Below, piece after piece: positions 36,367-45,221 of a DNA stretch of 64,000 nt (within the stretch, counting starts at the first letter, position 1; the number at the start of each line of letters is the position of its first letter). A program made the translations under genes and the position numbers. Under the pieces are notes generated by a model, which saw nothing but the letters and a program-made list of their open reading frames with translations, did not search any database and was not told the origin of the DNA. The stretch is from contig PABA01000159.1 in assembly GCA_002699025.1 (NCBI GenBank), forward strand, positions 1 to 64,000, read 5' to 3'. Source of the stretch: Sandaracinus sp. Lineage in GTDB: Bacteria > Myxococcota_A > Polyangia > Polyangiales > Houyiibacteriaceae.

Positions 36367-38769
36367 ATGTCCGCTCGGCGCATCGGCGCGCTCGCGACGC
36401 TCGCTCTCCTCGGGGGGCTCGGGGCCTGGGCCATCCCGCGCCTGCGGGTCGAGGCGGACATCACGCACTTCCTCCCGGCCACCGAGGACCGGCAGCTCGC
36501 CGAGCTCTCGCGCGCGCTGACCTCCTCGGATCTGAACCGCACGGTCACGCTCACCGTCGGCGCCCCCGACCGCGACACGGCCGCCGCCGCCGCCCGGGAG
36601 CTCGGCGACGCGCTCGAGGAGAGCGACGAGGTCGCCTGGGTCCGCGCGGGCCCGGACGACGACCTCCAGGAGGCCTTCTACGAAGCCTACTTCCCGCGCC
36701 GCCTCCACTTCATCACGGACGAGCGGCAGGCCCTCGAGGGCGCCTTCACGGACGACGCCCTCCGCGCCCGCGCCCGCCGCCTCAAGGAGCAGCTCGCGAG
36801 CCCCACGGGCACCTTCGTCCGCCGCATCGCCCCCGAGGACCCCTGGCTCCTCTTCCTCGACCACGTCCAGCGCCTCCGCGGCGGGCTCCAGGGCGACCTC
36901 GAGGTCCACGAGGGCGCCTTCGTCACCGAGCAGGAGGACGGCGTCTGGGGCGTCGTCCTCCTCGCGAGCCGCGCCTCCCCCTTCGACGGCGCCGCCTCCC
37001 GCCACCTCCTCGCCGACCTCGACGCCGCCTTCGCCGAGGTGAACCGGGCCCACGGCGGCGAGCTCGTCTTCGAGCAGGCGGGCGTCCACCGCATCGCCGT
37101 CCGCTCCGAGCGCCTCATCCGCGCCGACATCCAGCGCGTCTCCGTCGTCGGCACGATCGGCGTCGTCCTCCTGCTCCTCCTCCTCTTCCGCTCGCCGCGC
37201 CTCCTCGTCCTCGGCGCCCTCCCGCTCGCGGGCGGCATGGTCGTCTCGGTCGCCACGGTGCAGCTCGTCTTCGGCCGCATCCACGGCCTCACGCTCGCCT
37301 TCGGCGCCACCCTCATCGGCGTCGCCCTCGACTACGTCGCGCACCTGCTCAACCACGACCGGCTCGCCTCCGCCGGCAGCCCGGAGGCGACGGCGAAGCG
37401 CATCTGGCCCGGCCTCGCCCTCGGCGCGGCCACCACCGTCGCCGGCCTCGCGGGCCTCGCCTGGACCTCCTTCCCGGGCATCCGCCAGATGGCCGTCTTC
37501 ACCTCCGTCGGCGTGGCGACGGCGCTCCTCCTGACGCGCTTCGTGCTCCCGCCGCTCATGCCGACCGAGTCCACGCCGACGCGCCTCCACCGCGGGCTCG
37601 CCGCGCGGGTGAGCGCCGCCGTCGAGGGCCTCGCCTCCCGCCGCCGCGCGCTCTGGGCGCTCCCGGTCCTCGCGCTCGTCGTCGCCGCCCTCGGCCTCCC
37701 GCGCCTGAGCTGGATCGACGACATCCGCGCGCTCAACCCGACCGATCCGACCCTCGTCGCCGAGGACGAGCGCGTCCGCGGCCGCGTCGCGCGCATGGAG
37801 GCCGGCCGCTTCGCCGTGGCCACCGGCGACGACCTCGAGGCGGCCCTCGTCGCCAACGACGCGCTCCACGCGACCCTCGCCGAAGGGGTCGAGGCCGGCG
37901 AGCTCGAGCGCACCCGCTCGCTCCACCCGCTCCTCTGGTCCGCGGCGCTCCAGCGCGAGAACCGCGACGCCATCCCGGACGACGCCTGGGAGCGCACCGT
38001 GCGCGCGCTCGAGGCCGAGGACTTCGTCGCCGCGCCCTTCGCCCCCTTCCGCGAGGCCCTCGAGGCCCGCACCGAGCCGCTCCGCTGGGCCGACCTCGAG
38101 GCGACCCCCCTCGGCCGCCTCGCGGGCGCCCATCGCATGCCCTTCGGCGAGGGCGAGGCCCTGCTCACCTTCGTCAGCGGCGTGCGTGACCCGGCCGCCG
38201 TCCAGGCGCGCGTCGACGCCGTCGAGGGCGCCCGCTGGTTCGACCAGAACGCCTTCATGCAGGCCGCCTACCGCGGCTTCCGCACGCGCACCCTCGAGCT
38301 GGTCGGCGTCGGCCTCTTCGCCGTCTTCCTGCTCGTCTTCGTCCGCTACCGCCGGCCGGGGCTCAGCCTCGCCGCCTTCGCGCCGGCCCTCGTCGCCGCC
38401 GGCGCCACGCTCGGCGTGCTCGGCCTCCTCGGCCTCGAGGCCAACCTCCTGCACGTGGTCACGCTCCTGCTCGTCTTGAGCATGGGCGTCGACTACGGCG
38501 TCTTCATGGTCGAGGCGGAGCTCCACGCCCGCGAGGGCGGCGCCGAGGACGGCCCGGCCACCATCGTCAGCCTGCTCACGGCCTGCCTCTCGACCGTGGC
38601 GAGCTTCGGCGTGCTCGCCATGAGCGCGAACCCGGCGCTCCGCGCCATGGGCCTGACCGCCGCCATCGGCGTGCTCCTCAGCCTCCTCCTCGCGCCGACG
38701 GCGTGGATCCTCGTCCGCCGCCCGGACCGGCGAGCCGGCTCCGACGCCAGCTCGGGCGACGACGCGTAG
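36367..38769 (+). CDS. MMPL-family (RND superfamily) lipid exporter
   Basis: 800 aa. Duplicated architecture: one helix, a periplasmic domain of about 230 residues, five helices (SVVGTIGVVLLLLLLF, LTLAFGATLIGVALDYVAHLL), then the same again (LELVGVGLFAVFLLVF, LLHVVTLLLVLSMGVDYGVFM). The GVALDY and GVDYG motifs hold the proton-relay aspartates. MMPL exporters with LolA-like carriers accompany aryl-polyene and related pigment clusters. The five-gene operon ending in a LolA-like gene is convergent with it. Confidence 0.88.
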   Translation: MSARRIGALATLALLGGLGAWAIPRLRVEADITHFLPATEDRQLAELSRALTSSDLNRTVTLTVGAPDRDTAAAAARELGDALEESDEVAWVRAGPDDDLQEAFYEAYFPRRLHFITDERQALEGAFTDDALRARARRLKEQLASPTGTFVRRIAPEDPWLLFLDHVQRLRGGLQGDLEVHEGAFVTEQEDGVWGVVLLASRASPFDGAASRHLLADLDAAFAEVNRAHGGELVFEQAGVHRIAVRSERLIRADIQRVSVVGTIGVVLLLLLLFRSPRLLVLGALPLAGGMVVSVATVQLVFGRIHGLTLAFGATLIGVALDYVAHLLNHDRLASAGSPEATAKRIWPGLALGAATTVAGLAGLAWTSFPGIRQMAVFTSVGVATALLLTRFVLPPLMPTESTPTRLHRGLAARVSAAVEGLASRRRALWALPVLALVVAALGLPRLSWIDDIRALNPTDPTLVAEDERVRGRVARMEAGRFAVATGDDLEAALVANDALHATLAEGVEAGELERTRSLHPLLWSAALQRENRDAIPDDAWERTVRALEAEDFVAAPFAPFREALEARTEPLRWADLEATPLGRLAGAHRMPFGEGEALLTFVSGVRDPAAVQARVDAVEGARWFDQNAFMQAAYRGFRTRTLELVGVGLFAVFLLVFVRYRRPGLSLAAFAPALVAAGATLGVLGLLGLEANLLHVVTLLLVLSMGVDYGVFMVEAELHAREGGAEDGPATIVSLLTACLSTVASFGVLAMSANPALRAMGLTAAIGVLLSLLLAPTAWILVRRPDRRAGSDASSGDDA

Positions 38770-38781
38770 GTGCGCGCCTCA

Positions 38782-38930
38782 GCCCGGACGAGTCACCACG
38801 CGGCGTGATGATCGGGTCGCAGTGGATTCTCGAGACGCACGGGATCCAGGCCGTGTCTCGGCGAAGGGAGAGTCCGATTTGGGCCCGAAGGGTCGCGCGA
38901 GGGCGCGTCGACGGGTGACGAATGCGGGCT
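38782..38930 (+). repeat. MITE-like element, copy B
   Basis: Best-preserved copy. Left end GCCCGGACGAGTCACC and right end GGTGACGAATGCGGGC are imperfect inverted repeats. It fills the gap between two convergent genes, and its terminal CTAG gives the LolA-like gene its TAG stop on the minus strand. Confidence 0.8.
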
Positions 38931-39594
38931 AGAGGCGGAAGACGCGGCGGAGCTCGGCCTCGGACCAGCGCCGGCCGACGTTCACGTCGTGGAAGGTCGT
39001 GACGGTCGTGTCCCCGCTCACCTCGACCATGCGCATCTCCACCACGTTCGTGCCCCGGCCGCGCATCACCATGCGCTCGAGGAACTGGTCGAGGGGCGCG
39101 CCCTTCGGCCGCAGCGTGAGCTCCCAGCCGCCGTCGTCCTCCCGCGCGTAGCCGATGCGGTAGGTCTCCTCGAGGGCCGCCCTATCGCCCGCGAGCACGT
39201 GGCGGAAGCTCGAGACGAAGCCGGCGACGACCGGGTTGCTCGAGAGATCGATCTCCTGCCGCTCGCCGTTCGCCGTCATGGTGAGCCGCCCGTCCTCGAT
39301 CAGCGCGGCGGAGGGGGTCGGCGAGGTGACGCGGCGGAGCAGCCGGCCCGGGGGCGCGAAGTGGATCTCGCCCTCGCTCCGGAGCGGCACGGCGAGGAGC
39401 GCCACACGCTTCTCCTCGCGGAAGCGCGCCGAGAGCCCGCTCATGCCGCGGAAGGCGGTCAGGAGCTCGTCCAGCGAGGGCGCGCGCTCCTGGGCGAGCC
39501 CGGGCGCAGCGAGCGCGCCGATCGTGCCTCCGACGAAGAGGGCCAGGGCGAGCGCGGCGGCGAGCCTACGCGCGAATCCGCTCGAGCATCTCAC
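38929..39594 (-). CDS. LolA-like outer-membrane lipoprotein carrier
   Basis: 221 aa. A signal peptide (cleavage near LAAPGLAQ) is followed by the LolA half-barrel pattern (LDELLTAFRGMSGLSARFREEK, EGEIHFAPPGRLLRRV, then NGERQEIDL). In aryl-polyene clusters a LolA homologue with an MMPL pump is thought to move the lipid product to the outer membrane. The start overlaps the thioesterase gene by 29 bp. Confidence 0.85.
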   Translation of the reverse strand: MRCSSGFARRLAAALALALFVGGTIGALAAPGLAQERAPSLDELLTAFRGMSGLSARFREEKRVALLAVPLRSEGEIHFAPPGRLLRRVTSPTPSAALIEDGRLTMTANGERQEIDLSSNPVVAGFVSSFRHVLAGDRAALEETYRIGYAREDDGGWELTLRPKGAPLDQFLERMVMRGRGTNVVEMRMVEVSGDTTVTTFHDVNVGRRWSEAELRRVFRL

Positions 39595-39973
39595 GGGGCG
39601 TCTCCATCAGCATCGCCTCGTCGCGCATGGCGACGAGCGTCGTCCAGGCCCGCGCCGCGCGCCGGCCATGGGTGAGGTTCCGGATCTCGTAGGCCACCAG
39701 GAGCCGCTGCTCCACGTCCTTGAACCAGGCCTCCACCTGCAGCGTCTCCCCGTAGCGCAGCGGGAAGGCGTAGCGGCAGCGGCTCTCGATCACGACCATG
39801 TGCAGGCCGTGCTCGCGGAAGAACGCCATGTCCATGCCGCGCTCCTCGAAGAGCAGCGTGCGGGCGATCTCCAGGTACTTGTAGTAGTGGCCGTGCCATA
39901 CGATCCGCAGCGGGTCGCAGTCGTGGAAGGGGACGCGCTGCTCGTAGACGGCCGTGGGCCCGGTCTTCTTCAC
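39566..39973 (-). CDS. 4-hydroxybenzoyl-CoA-type (hotdog) thioesterase
   Basis: 135 aa hotdog-fold thioesterase of the 4HBT/YbgC type (VPFHDCDPLRIVWHGHYYKYLEIAR with the catalytic Asp in HDCD). The GTG at 39973 has a GGAGG Shine-Dalgarno 8 bases upstream; the much longer upstream frame is a shadow of the acyltransferase. Probably hydrolyses or trims an acyl-ACP/CoA intermediate of the operon's pathway. Confidence 0.87.
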   Translation of the reverse strand: MKKTGPTAVYEQRVPFHDCDPLRIVWHGHYYKYLEIARTLLFEERGMDMAFFREHGLHMVVIESRCRYAFPLRYGETLQVEAWFKDVEQRLLVAYEIRNLTHGRRAARAWTTLVAMRDEAMLMETPREMLERIRA

Positions 39974-40071
39974 TCTCGGATCCTCCGCAGCAGAACGGGG
40001 GCTGGGGACGGGGGGCTGGGCGGGCGCACTGGGCTGGGCTTGGGACGGCTCGGCCCGCCGGGCAAGCCCCG

Positions 40072-41124
40072 TCAGCTCTCCCCGACCTCCGCGACCTCGC
40101 CCTGCGTCGGCGCGTCGTCCTCGCGCCAGAACTCGAAGAAGTTGAACCAGTTCTCCGGCGCGCCGCGCACGAACTCGGCGAGCTGATCCGCGTACTGCTG
40201 CGCGTACTCCTGGAGCGCCTCCTGCCGGCGCCGGCGCGGGAGCACGATCCGCTCGGCGAAGGGAATGCAGAAGAGCTCGTAGTGGTTCCCGCCGCGGTAG
40301 ATGCCCGCCGTGAAGTAGACCGGGCAGCGCAGCATGGACGCGAGGATGTAGGGCCCGGCCGGGAGCTCGGCCTTCCCGCCGAGGAAGTCCACGGTCACGG
40401 TCTTCGCGCCCGGCTGCGTCCGATCCCCGAGGATGGCCACGAGCGCGCCCTGTTCGAGCTTCTCGCGGATGGAGAGCATGAAGTCGATCTGGCCCCCGTC
40501 GCCGATCTCGATGAGGCTCACCTTCGAGTCCGGGTCGAGCTCCTCGAGCACCTCGTTCCAGCGGCGCGCGTTCTTCGTGTAGACCACCGGGTGGAGCGGC
40601 AGGGCCTCGCGGGCGCTCTGCATGCGCATCGCGTAGAAGCTGCCGAGGTGGCCGCCGAGGAGGATGGCGCCGCGCCCCTCGTCCTTGAGCTTCTCGAGGT
40701 GGTAGTGGCCGTTGCGGCTGACGCGGAAGTACTTCGTGCGCCCACGAAGGAAGAAGAGCGCGTCGAGGGTGACCTCGCTGAAGCGCCGCACGTGGCGGTA
40801 GGACGCGCGGAAGCCCGTCTTCAGGCCGAGCCGGCGGCGGAGCTCGGTGACGGAGCGGCGCGCCGTGCGCGAGAAGAGCGTGAAGTAGAAGGCGACGAAG
40901 GCGACGATCAGGCGCGCGGGCCAGCGCCCGAACATGGTCGCGAAGACGATCAGCGCCTTGATGCCGAGGACCGAGCCGCGCTCCTTCTTCGCGCGCCACT
41001 CGGGCTCCTCCACCGGGGCGGCGGCCTCCACCTCGGGCATGGGCCCCTCGACCGGCGGCGCGGGGGGCGGCTGGGAGCGCTCGCGGGCGAGCTCCTCGGA
41101 GGAGGACGGGGACGCCAGGCTCAC
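40072..41124 (-). CDS. LpxL/HtrB-type lipid acyltransferase
   Basis: 350 aa. A Pro/Glu-rich N-terminus of about 50 residues precedes one membrane segment and an LPLAT domain (ILLGGHLGSFYAMR with the H-x4 catalytic region, ILGDRTQPGAKTVTVDFLGGKAELPAGP). Likely transfers an acyl or polyene chain to a lipid acceptor. The GTG at 41124 overlaps the stop of the COG4648 gene (GTGA). Confidence 0.87.
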   Translation of the reverse strand: MSLASPSSSEELARERSQPPPAPPVEGPMPEVEAAAPVEEPEWRAKKERGSVLGIKALIVFATMFGRWPARLIVAFVAFYFTLFSRTARRSVTELRRRLGLKTGFRASYRHVRRFSEVTLDALFFLRGRTKYFRVSRNGHYHLEKLKDEGRGAILLGGHLGSFYAMRMQSAREALPLHPVVYTKNARRWNEVLEELDPDSKVSLIEIGDGGQIDFMLSIREKLEQGALVAILGDRTQPGAKTVTVDFLGGKAELPAGPYILASMLRCPVYFTAGIYRGGNHYELFCIPFAERIVLPRRRRQEALQEYAQQYADQLAEFVRGAPENWFNFFEFWREDDAPTQGEVAEVGES

Positions 41125-41750
41125 GCCTCCCCCTCCGCGCGCTCGGCCGGGAAGAGCTTCGCCAGGAGCCGATCGTGCAGCCCGGCGCCGTAGTCCCGGA
41201 AGCGGTACTTCCGCAGCACGTACTCCCCGACGAACATCATCCCCATCAAACCGTACGCGATCCCGCCCGAGTACGCCGCCCACCAGCTCAGCGGCGCGGC
41301 GAGCGCGAGCACGCCCGCGGCGGCGCCGTTCAGCGCGAAGAAGACGCACCAGGCGACGGTCACCTGCCGGCAATGGGCCTGCTTCGGGGCGGAGAGCTCC
41401 GGCTCCTGCATGCGCGCGAAGCGCTCGATGATCGGCATCTCGCCCTTCAGCGAGGCGGCGAAGGTGGCGAGCAGGGCCCCGTTGATGAGCACCGGCAGGA
41501 GCAGCATGAAGCGCGCGTCATCGAAGACCACGCCGAGCAGGAGCAGGCTCATGATGACGAGCGGGATGCGGAGGACGGCGAGCAGGTGCCCGCGCTCGGC
41601 CTTGCGGAAGCGGATCGCGATGGCCGGAAGCACGAGCGCCATGACCAGCAGGCCGACGACGCGCGGGCTGAAGTGGGCGAGGCTCCACCAGATGGCAAGG
41701 GGATAGACCACCGCGAGCACGACGTTCAGTACGGTGACGACGACCCGCAT
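41121..41750 (-). CDS. COG4648-type membrane protein
   Basis: 209 aa with seven hydrophobic stretches, including NVVLAVVYPLAIWWSLAHF at the start. Proteins of this type occur almost only in aryl-polyene/xanthomonadin-like clusters and have no known activity. It lies 28 bp behind the ketoreductase and overlaps the acyltransferase, anchoring the operon's identity. Confidence 0.8.
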   Translation of the reverse strand: MRVVVTVLNVVLAVVYPLAIWWSLAHFSPRVVGLLVMALVLPAIAIRFRKAERGHLLAVLRIPLVIMSLLLLGVVFDDARFMLLLPVLINGALLATFAASLKGEMPIIERFARMQEPELSAPKQAHCRQVTVAWCVFFALNGAAAGVLALAAPLSWWAAYSGGIAYGLMGMMFVGEYVLRKYRFRDYGAGLHDRLLAKLFPAERAEGEA

Positions 41751-41778
41751 CCCCCCAGCGCTCCCTCTCCCCCGCCCC

Positions 41779-42501
41779 TCAGAGCCCGCCGCTCATGACC
41801 ACGACCTGCCCGGTGATGTAGCCGGCCAGGTCGCTCGCCAGCCAGCCGACGAGGGAGGCGACCTCCTCGGGCTTGCCGACGCGGCGCATGGGAATGTGCT
41901 TGAGGATGATGTCGACCGGCGCGTCCTCGATCATGTCGGTCTCGACGAGGCCGGGGGCGATCGCGTTCACGGTCACGCCGCGCTTGGCGACCTCCTGCGC
42001 GAGGGACTTGGTCGCGCCGATGAGCCCGGCCTTGGCGGCGGCGTAGTTCACCTGGCCGCGGTTGCCGTCGACGCCGCTGACGCTCGAGATGTTGATGATG
42101 CGGCCCCAGCGGCGGCGGACCATGGGCATCACGAGCGGGCGGGTGACGTTGAAGAAGCCGTCGAGCGTGGTGCGGGTGACCGACTCCCACTGCTCCCAGC
42201 TCATCTGCGGGAAGCTCGCGTCCTTCGCGATGCCGGCGTTGTTCACGAGCACGCCGACCGGCACCTCGTCGGCGATGAGCTTCTCGAGGGCGGCGCCCGA
42301 GGCCTCGCGATCGGTCACGTCGAACTTGAGCAGCGTGACCTGCCCGCCGTCCGCCTCGATGGCGGCCTTCACCTCCTCGGCCGCCGCGTCGTTCGAGCGG
42401 TAGTTGAGCAGGATCGGGTGGCCGGCGGCGGCGAGGGTGTGGCAGATGGCGGCGCCGATTCCGCGGCTTCCGCCGGTGACGAGGGCGTGGGGCTTGCTCA
42501 T
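41779..42501 (-). CDS. FabG-like 3-oxoacyl-ACP reductase
   Basis: 240 aa classical SDR: TGGSRGIG cofactor motif, NNAG, catalytic Ser (NISSVSG) and YxxxK (YAAAK), PGLVETDM. First gene of the five-gene operon, with an AGGAG Shine-Dalgarno 4 bases before the ATG. In this context it more likely serves the pigment/lipid pathway than housekeeping fatty acid synthesis (inference). Confidence 0.9.
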   Translation of the reverse strand: MSKPHALVTGGSRGIGAAICHTLAAAGHPILLNYRSNDAAAEEVKAAIEADGGQVTLLKFDVTDREASGAALEKLIADEVPVGVLVNNAGIAKDASFPQMSWEQWESVTRTTLDGFFNVTRPLVMPMVRRRWGRIINISSVSGVDGNRGQVNYAAAKAGLIGATKSLAQEVAKRGVTVNAIAPGLVETDMIEDAPVDIILKHIPMRRVGKPEEVASLVGWLASDLAGYITGQVVVMSGGL

Positions 42502-42749
42502 CGGGTCTCCTGGGGAATCACGGGGGCGCGCCGGTGGCGGGCCCCGGCGGGATCCTGGGGTCGTCCGCTCGGGCGCGCGAGCCCCGGGACGGCCCGCCGG
42601 TGTAGCAGCCGCGGCGGAAAGGTGCATGCAGCCGCCGATCGCGGGCTGCGAGAACGCGAGGGCGAGGCCCACCCGAGGACGCCCCGACGGGCGCGCCGAG
42701 CGCTCACCGCCCGTCCGAACGGCTTCGGGCGCGGACCGAGGGGCCGCCC

Positions 42750-43043
42750 TCAGGCGTCGACGATCGTGAGGTGCAGCAGGCCGAGCACGGCCTCGTCGCC
42801 GAGCTCCTCCGCCAGCGCATCCGCCGCCCGGCGCGCCCCACCCGAGAGCTCGACCCCCTGCGCCTCGAGGGCGCGCCGGAGCTCCCCGAGGCGCGAGGCG
42901 TGGGCCTCGAAGCGCACCACGAGCGCCGCCCCCTGCTCCGCGCTCTGGCTGACGCGCGCCCCGTGGGCGCGGAAGACCTCGCGCAGCGCCCCACTCCCCC
43001 GCGGGAGCGCGACGCACCCTTCGAGCAGGAGCGGCCGTGCCAC
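42750..43043 (-). CDS. Small hypothetical protein
   Basis: 97 aa, not recognised. Begins VARPLLLEGCVALP and has an ACT-like alternation (ALVVRFEAHASRLGELRRALEAQGVEL), then a helical tail (LAEELGDEAVLGLLHLTIVDA). The GTG at 43043 has TTCCCT 7 bases upstream, a weak form of the leaderless signal. It is transcribed toward the ketoreductase operon, 248 bp away. Confidence 0.5.
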   Translation of the reverse strand: MARPLLLEGCVALPRGSGALREVFRAHGARVSQSAEQGAALVVRFEAHASRLGELRRALEAQGVELSGGARRAADALAEELGDEAVLGLLHLTIVDA

Positions 43044-43105
43044 GGGCCAGAGGGAAGCGCGCCGGGAGCGAGGAGGCAAGCCCGCGCGGCCGGATCGGGC
43101 GGCGC

Positions 43106-43795
43106 TCAATACTCGTCCGGGTACACGCCCTCGAGCCAGGCGTCGACGCACCCCTCGCGGCCCCAGTCGCACGACTTGAGGGTGCAGATCTCGAGCTCGA
43201 TCTGGACGGCCTTCCCGAACCACGGGAGATCCCACGCCAGCCTCTCCTCGAGCTCCCCATCGCAGCCCCCGCCGCACTCCTCGAGCGCGCCGCAGACCTC
43301 TCGGGCCCGCCCCGCGTCGCGCTCCGGCTCGCACTCGGCGAGCGCGTCGCAGGGGGCCGTCTCGTAGCACCGATAGTGCTCGATCACCTCGGGGTCCTCG
43401 ATGCGGGCGAAGTGTTCGCAGGCCGCGACATCCGCCGTGCCTCCGCAGCGCGTCGTCACGCTCGCGAAGGCCGAACGACAGGCCTCGGCGACCTCGGGCT
43501 GCACGGGTCCGCGCACGGCGCGGAAGTCGTTGCGGGGGCAGTAGTAGTTGTCCTCGCAGACGTCCGCGCAGATGCGGATCGAGTCGTACTCCCGGCAGCT
43601 GGTGCAGTCCCGGCCGAAGCAGGTCGCGAGGCACCGATCGAAGAGGCTGCCGACCGCGTCGCGGCAGCGGCTCATGGCCTCCGGGCAGGCCAGGCAGCCC
43701 CCTTCGACGATGAACTCGGCGCCGCCGGTCTCGGCAGCGCAGGCGAAGAGCATGGGAAGGGAGAGGACGAGCGGGAGAAGAGTACGGGCGTGCAT
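43106..43795 (-). CDS. Cys-rich secreted lipoprotein
   Basis: 229 aa. Signal peptide with FACA lipobox-like end, then a body with more than 20 cysteines in irregular spacing (CLACPEAMSRC, CFGRDCTSC, CEDNYYC). This suggests many disulfides, as in myxobacterial DUF-type Cys-rich surface proteins. No enzyme motif. The ATG at 43795 has GGAGG about 10 bases upstream. Confidence 0.75.
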   Translation of the reverse strand: MHARTLLPLVLSLPMLFACAAETGGAEFIVEGGCLACPEAMSRCRDAVGSLFDRCLATCFGRDCTSCREYDSIRICADVCEDNYYCPRNDFRAVRGPVQPEVAEACRSAFASVTTRCGGTADVAACEHFARIEDPEVIEHYRCYETAPCDALAECEPERDAGRAREVCGALEECGGGCDGELEERLAWDLPWFGKAVQIELEICTLKSCDWGREGCVDAWLEGVYPDEY

Positions 43796-43854
43796 GACGG
43801 GCGACCTCCGAAGTGGGCCGCTCTTCGAGCCGACGTCACGCCAGTTGCCGGACA

Positions 43855-43974
43855 GCCGGCCACGGGCTCCGACGCGGCCGAGCTCCCCGACGCTGGCCCC
43901 CTTCGGCGGGCGCCTCGGCGAGCGAAGCCCGCCCGGCGCGCCGGCCACGGGCTCCGACGCGGACGAGCTCCCCG
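43855..43974. repeat. 35-bp direct repeat, 85-bp period
   Basis: 43855-43889 and 43940-43974 differ at one base. Three further CCCTTC(A/G)GCGAGCG-type blocks follow to 44032. The gap between the esterase stop (44057) and the Cys-rich gene start (43795) is thus wholly repetitive. Confidence 0.85.
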
Positions 43975-44056
43975 CCCCCCTTCAGCGAGCGACGCGAGCG
44001 CCCCCCGACCCCCTTCAGCGAGCGAAGCGAGGCCGGTTGGCTTCGCCCGCGCCCGC

Positions 44057-44980
44057 TCAGCCCTCGTGGACGATGCGCGCCGTGGTCTCGGAGGGCTCGA
44101 GCGCCTCGCGGCCGACCTGGTAGCGGAGGGCGCGCTCGATCACCGGCGCCCAGCTCACCCAGGCGTGGTCGCCGACGTACTCCTCGGCGTGGTGGTGGAT
44201 GCCGCTCTCCTCGAGGTGCTCGCTGAAGCGCTCGTTCAGGCGCTTGATGCCGCCCCGGTCGTTCGTGCCCCAGGCCAGGAAGACCGAGAGCCGCACGTCC
44301 TCCGGGTCGTCCCAGCGGAGGAAGAGGTCCTCGTCGCGCACGCGCGCCGGGTCGGGGGGCCCGAAGATGCGGTGCGTCGGGATGAGGATGCTGTAGAGGC
44401 GGTTGTTCGTGAAATCGAGCATCTGCTCGGTGTCGAAGATCGGGCCGCTCAGCGCCGAGACGGAGCGGAAGGCCTCGGGCCGGTCGAGGGCGAAGCGGAG
44501 CGCACCGTGGCCGCCCATGCTCACGCCCATCACGTGGCAGCCCTGGGGGCAGGGCTGGGTGTGGTAGCGGCGCACGACCTCGGGCAGGAGCTCGTCGACG
44601 ACCCAGTCCTGGTAGTGCCGCGTGCCGTCGTGCCAGTTCATCCAGAAGCCGTTGTCGCCCTGGGGGAACATGAGGACGGCGCGCGGGAGGCGACCCTCCC
44701 GGTAGGCGGCGTCGAAGCGGGCCGAGAGGCCGTGACGGTCGAAGACGGCCGGGTCGTCGCCGCCGCCGTGGAGGAAGACGACGAGCGGGAGGCGCTCGTC
44801 CTCGCGGAAGCCCGGGGGCGTGTAGACCGAGTAGCTGAGCTGCGCGCCGCCCATGGTCTCGGCGCGCACGGGGACGTACTCGAGGCGGCGCTCGAAGCCG
44901 CAGCCCGCGAGGAGGACGCCAGCGAGGAGGACGCCAGCGAGGGCGAGGGAGGCGAGCGAGGGCGTGGGGTTTCGCATCAT
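44057..44980 (-). CDS. Esterase D-like lipoprotein (alpha/beta-hydrolase)
   Basis: 307 aa. The signal has a duplicated 15-bp unit (LAGVLLAGVLLAGC) ending in a lipobox. PF00756-type esterase domain: HGGGDDPAVF, nucleophile in GVSMGGHGAL, FLAWGTND acid region, GDHAW histidine. Acts at the membrane surface on an ester such as mycolyl-like or siderophore-type substrates; exact substrate unknown. The ATG at 44980 (or 44977) follows an AAAGG Shine-Dalgarno; a canonical promoter with an operator is upstream. Confidence 0.85.
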   Translation of the reverse strand: MMRNPTPSLASLALAGVLLAGVLLAGCGFERRLEYVPVRAETMGGAQLSYSVYTPPGFREDERLPLVVFLHGGGDDPAVFDRHGLSARFDAAYREGRLPRAVLMFPQGDNGFWMNWHDGTRHYQDWVVDELLPEVVRRYHTQPCPQGCHVMGVSMGGHGALRFALDRPEAFRSVSALSGPIFDTEQMLDFTNNRLYSILIPTHRIFGPPDPARVRDEDLFLRWDDPEDVRLSVFLAWGTNDRGGIKRLNERFSEHLEESGIHHHAEEYVGDHAWVSWAPVIERALRYQVGREALEPSETTARIVHEG

Positions 44981-45037
44981 CACCTTTCCGGCCGGGACCA
45001 CCATCCGGCGCGCGGAGCCGACGCCCCGTCGACATCA

Positions 45038-45065
45038 TGTCTAACACAACCTAGACACGCGTCAA
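45038..45065 (-). promoter_or_regulatory. Esterase promoter with perfect operator TGTCTA-N8-TAGACA
   Basis: On the minus strand TTGACG (45065-45060) and TAGACA (45043-45038) are 16 bases apart, a good -35/-10 pair. The palindrome TGTCTA-N8-TAGACA (45038-45057) covers the -10 and spacer, as expected for a repressor site. Extra half-sites TAGAC/GTCTA lie near 45073 and 45179. Confidence 0.6.
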
Positions 45066-45221
45066 GAATACCTAGACGAGACATGGACAGGCTCCGCGTG
45101 GTGCCCTCGGGCTCGGCGCCGCCGCTCGCATCGCCGCTCGCACCGCCGCTCGCGCACGGGTGACACCCTCGGGCGGATCGTCTAACCATGGAGGTCCGCG
45201 GCGCGGCCGCGGGGAGGTTCC

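Noticed and set aside
36304-38526. 740-residue open frame opposite the MMPL gene
   Set aside because: Antisense shadow; low-complexity Glu/Arg/Gly composition.
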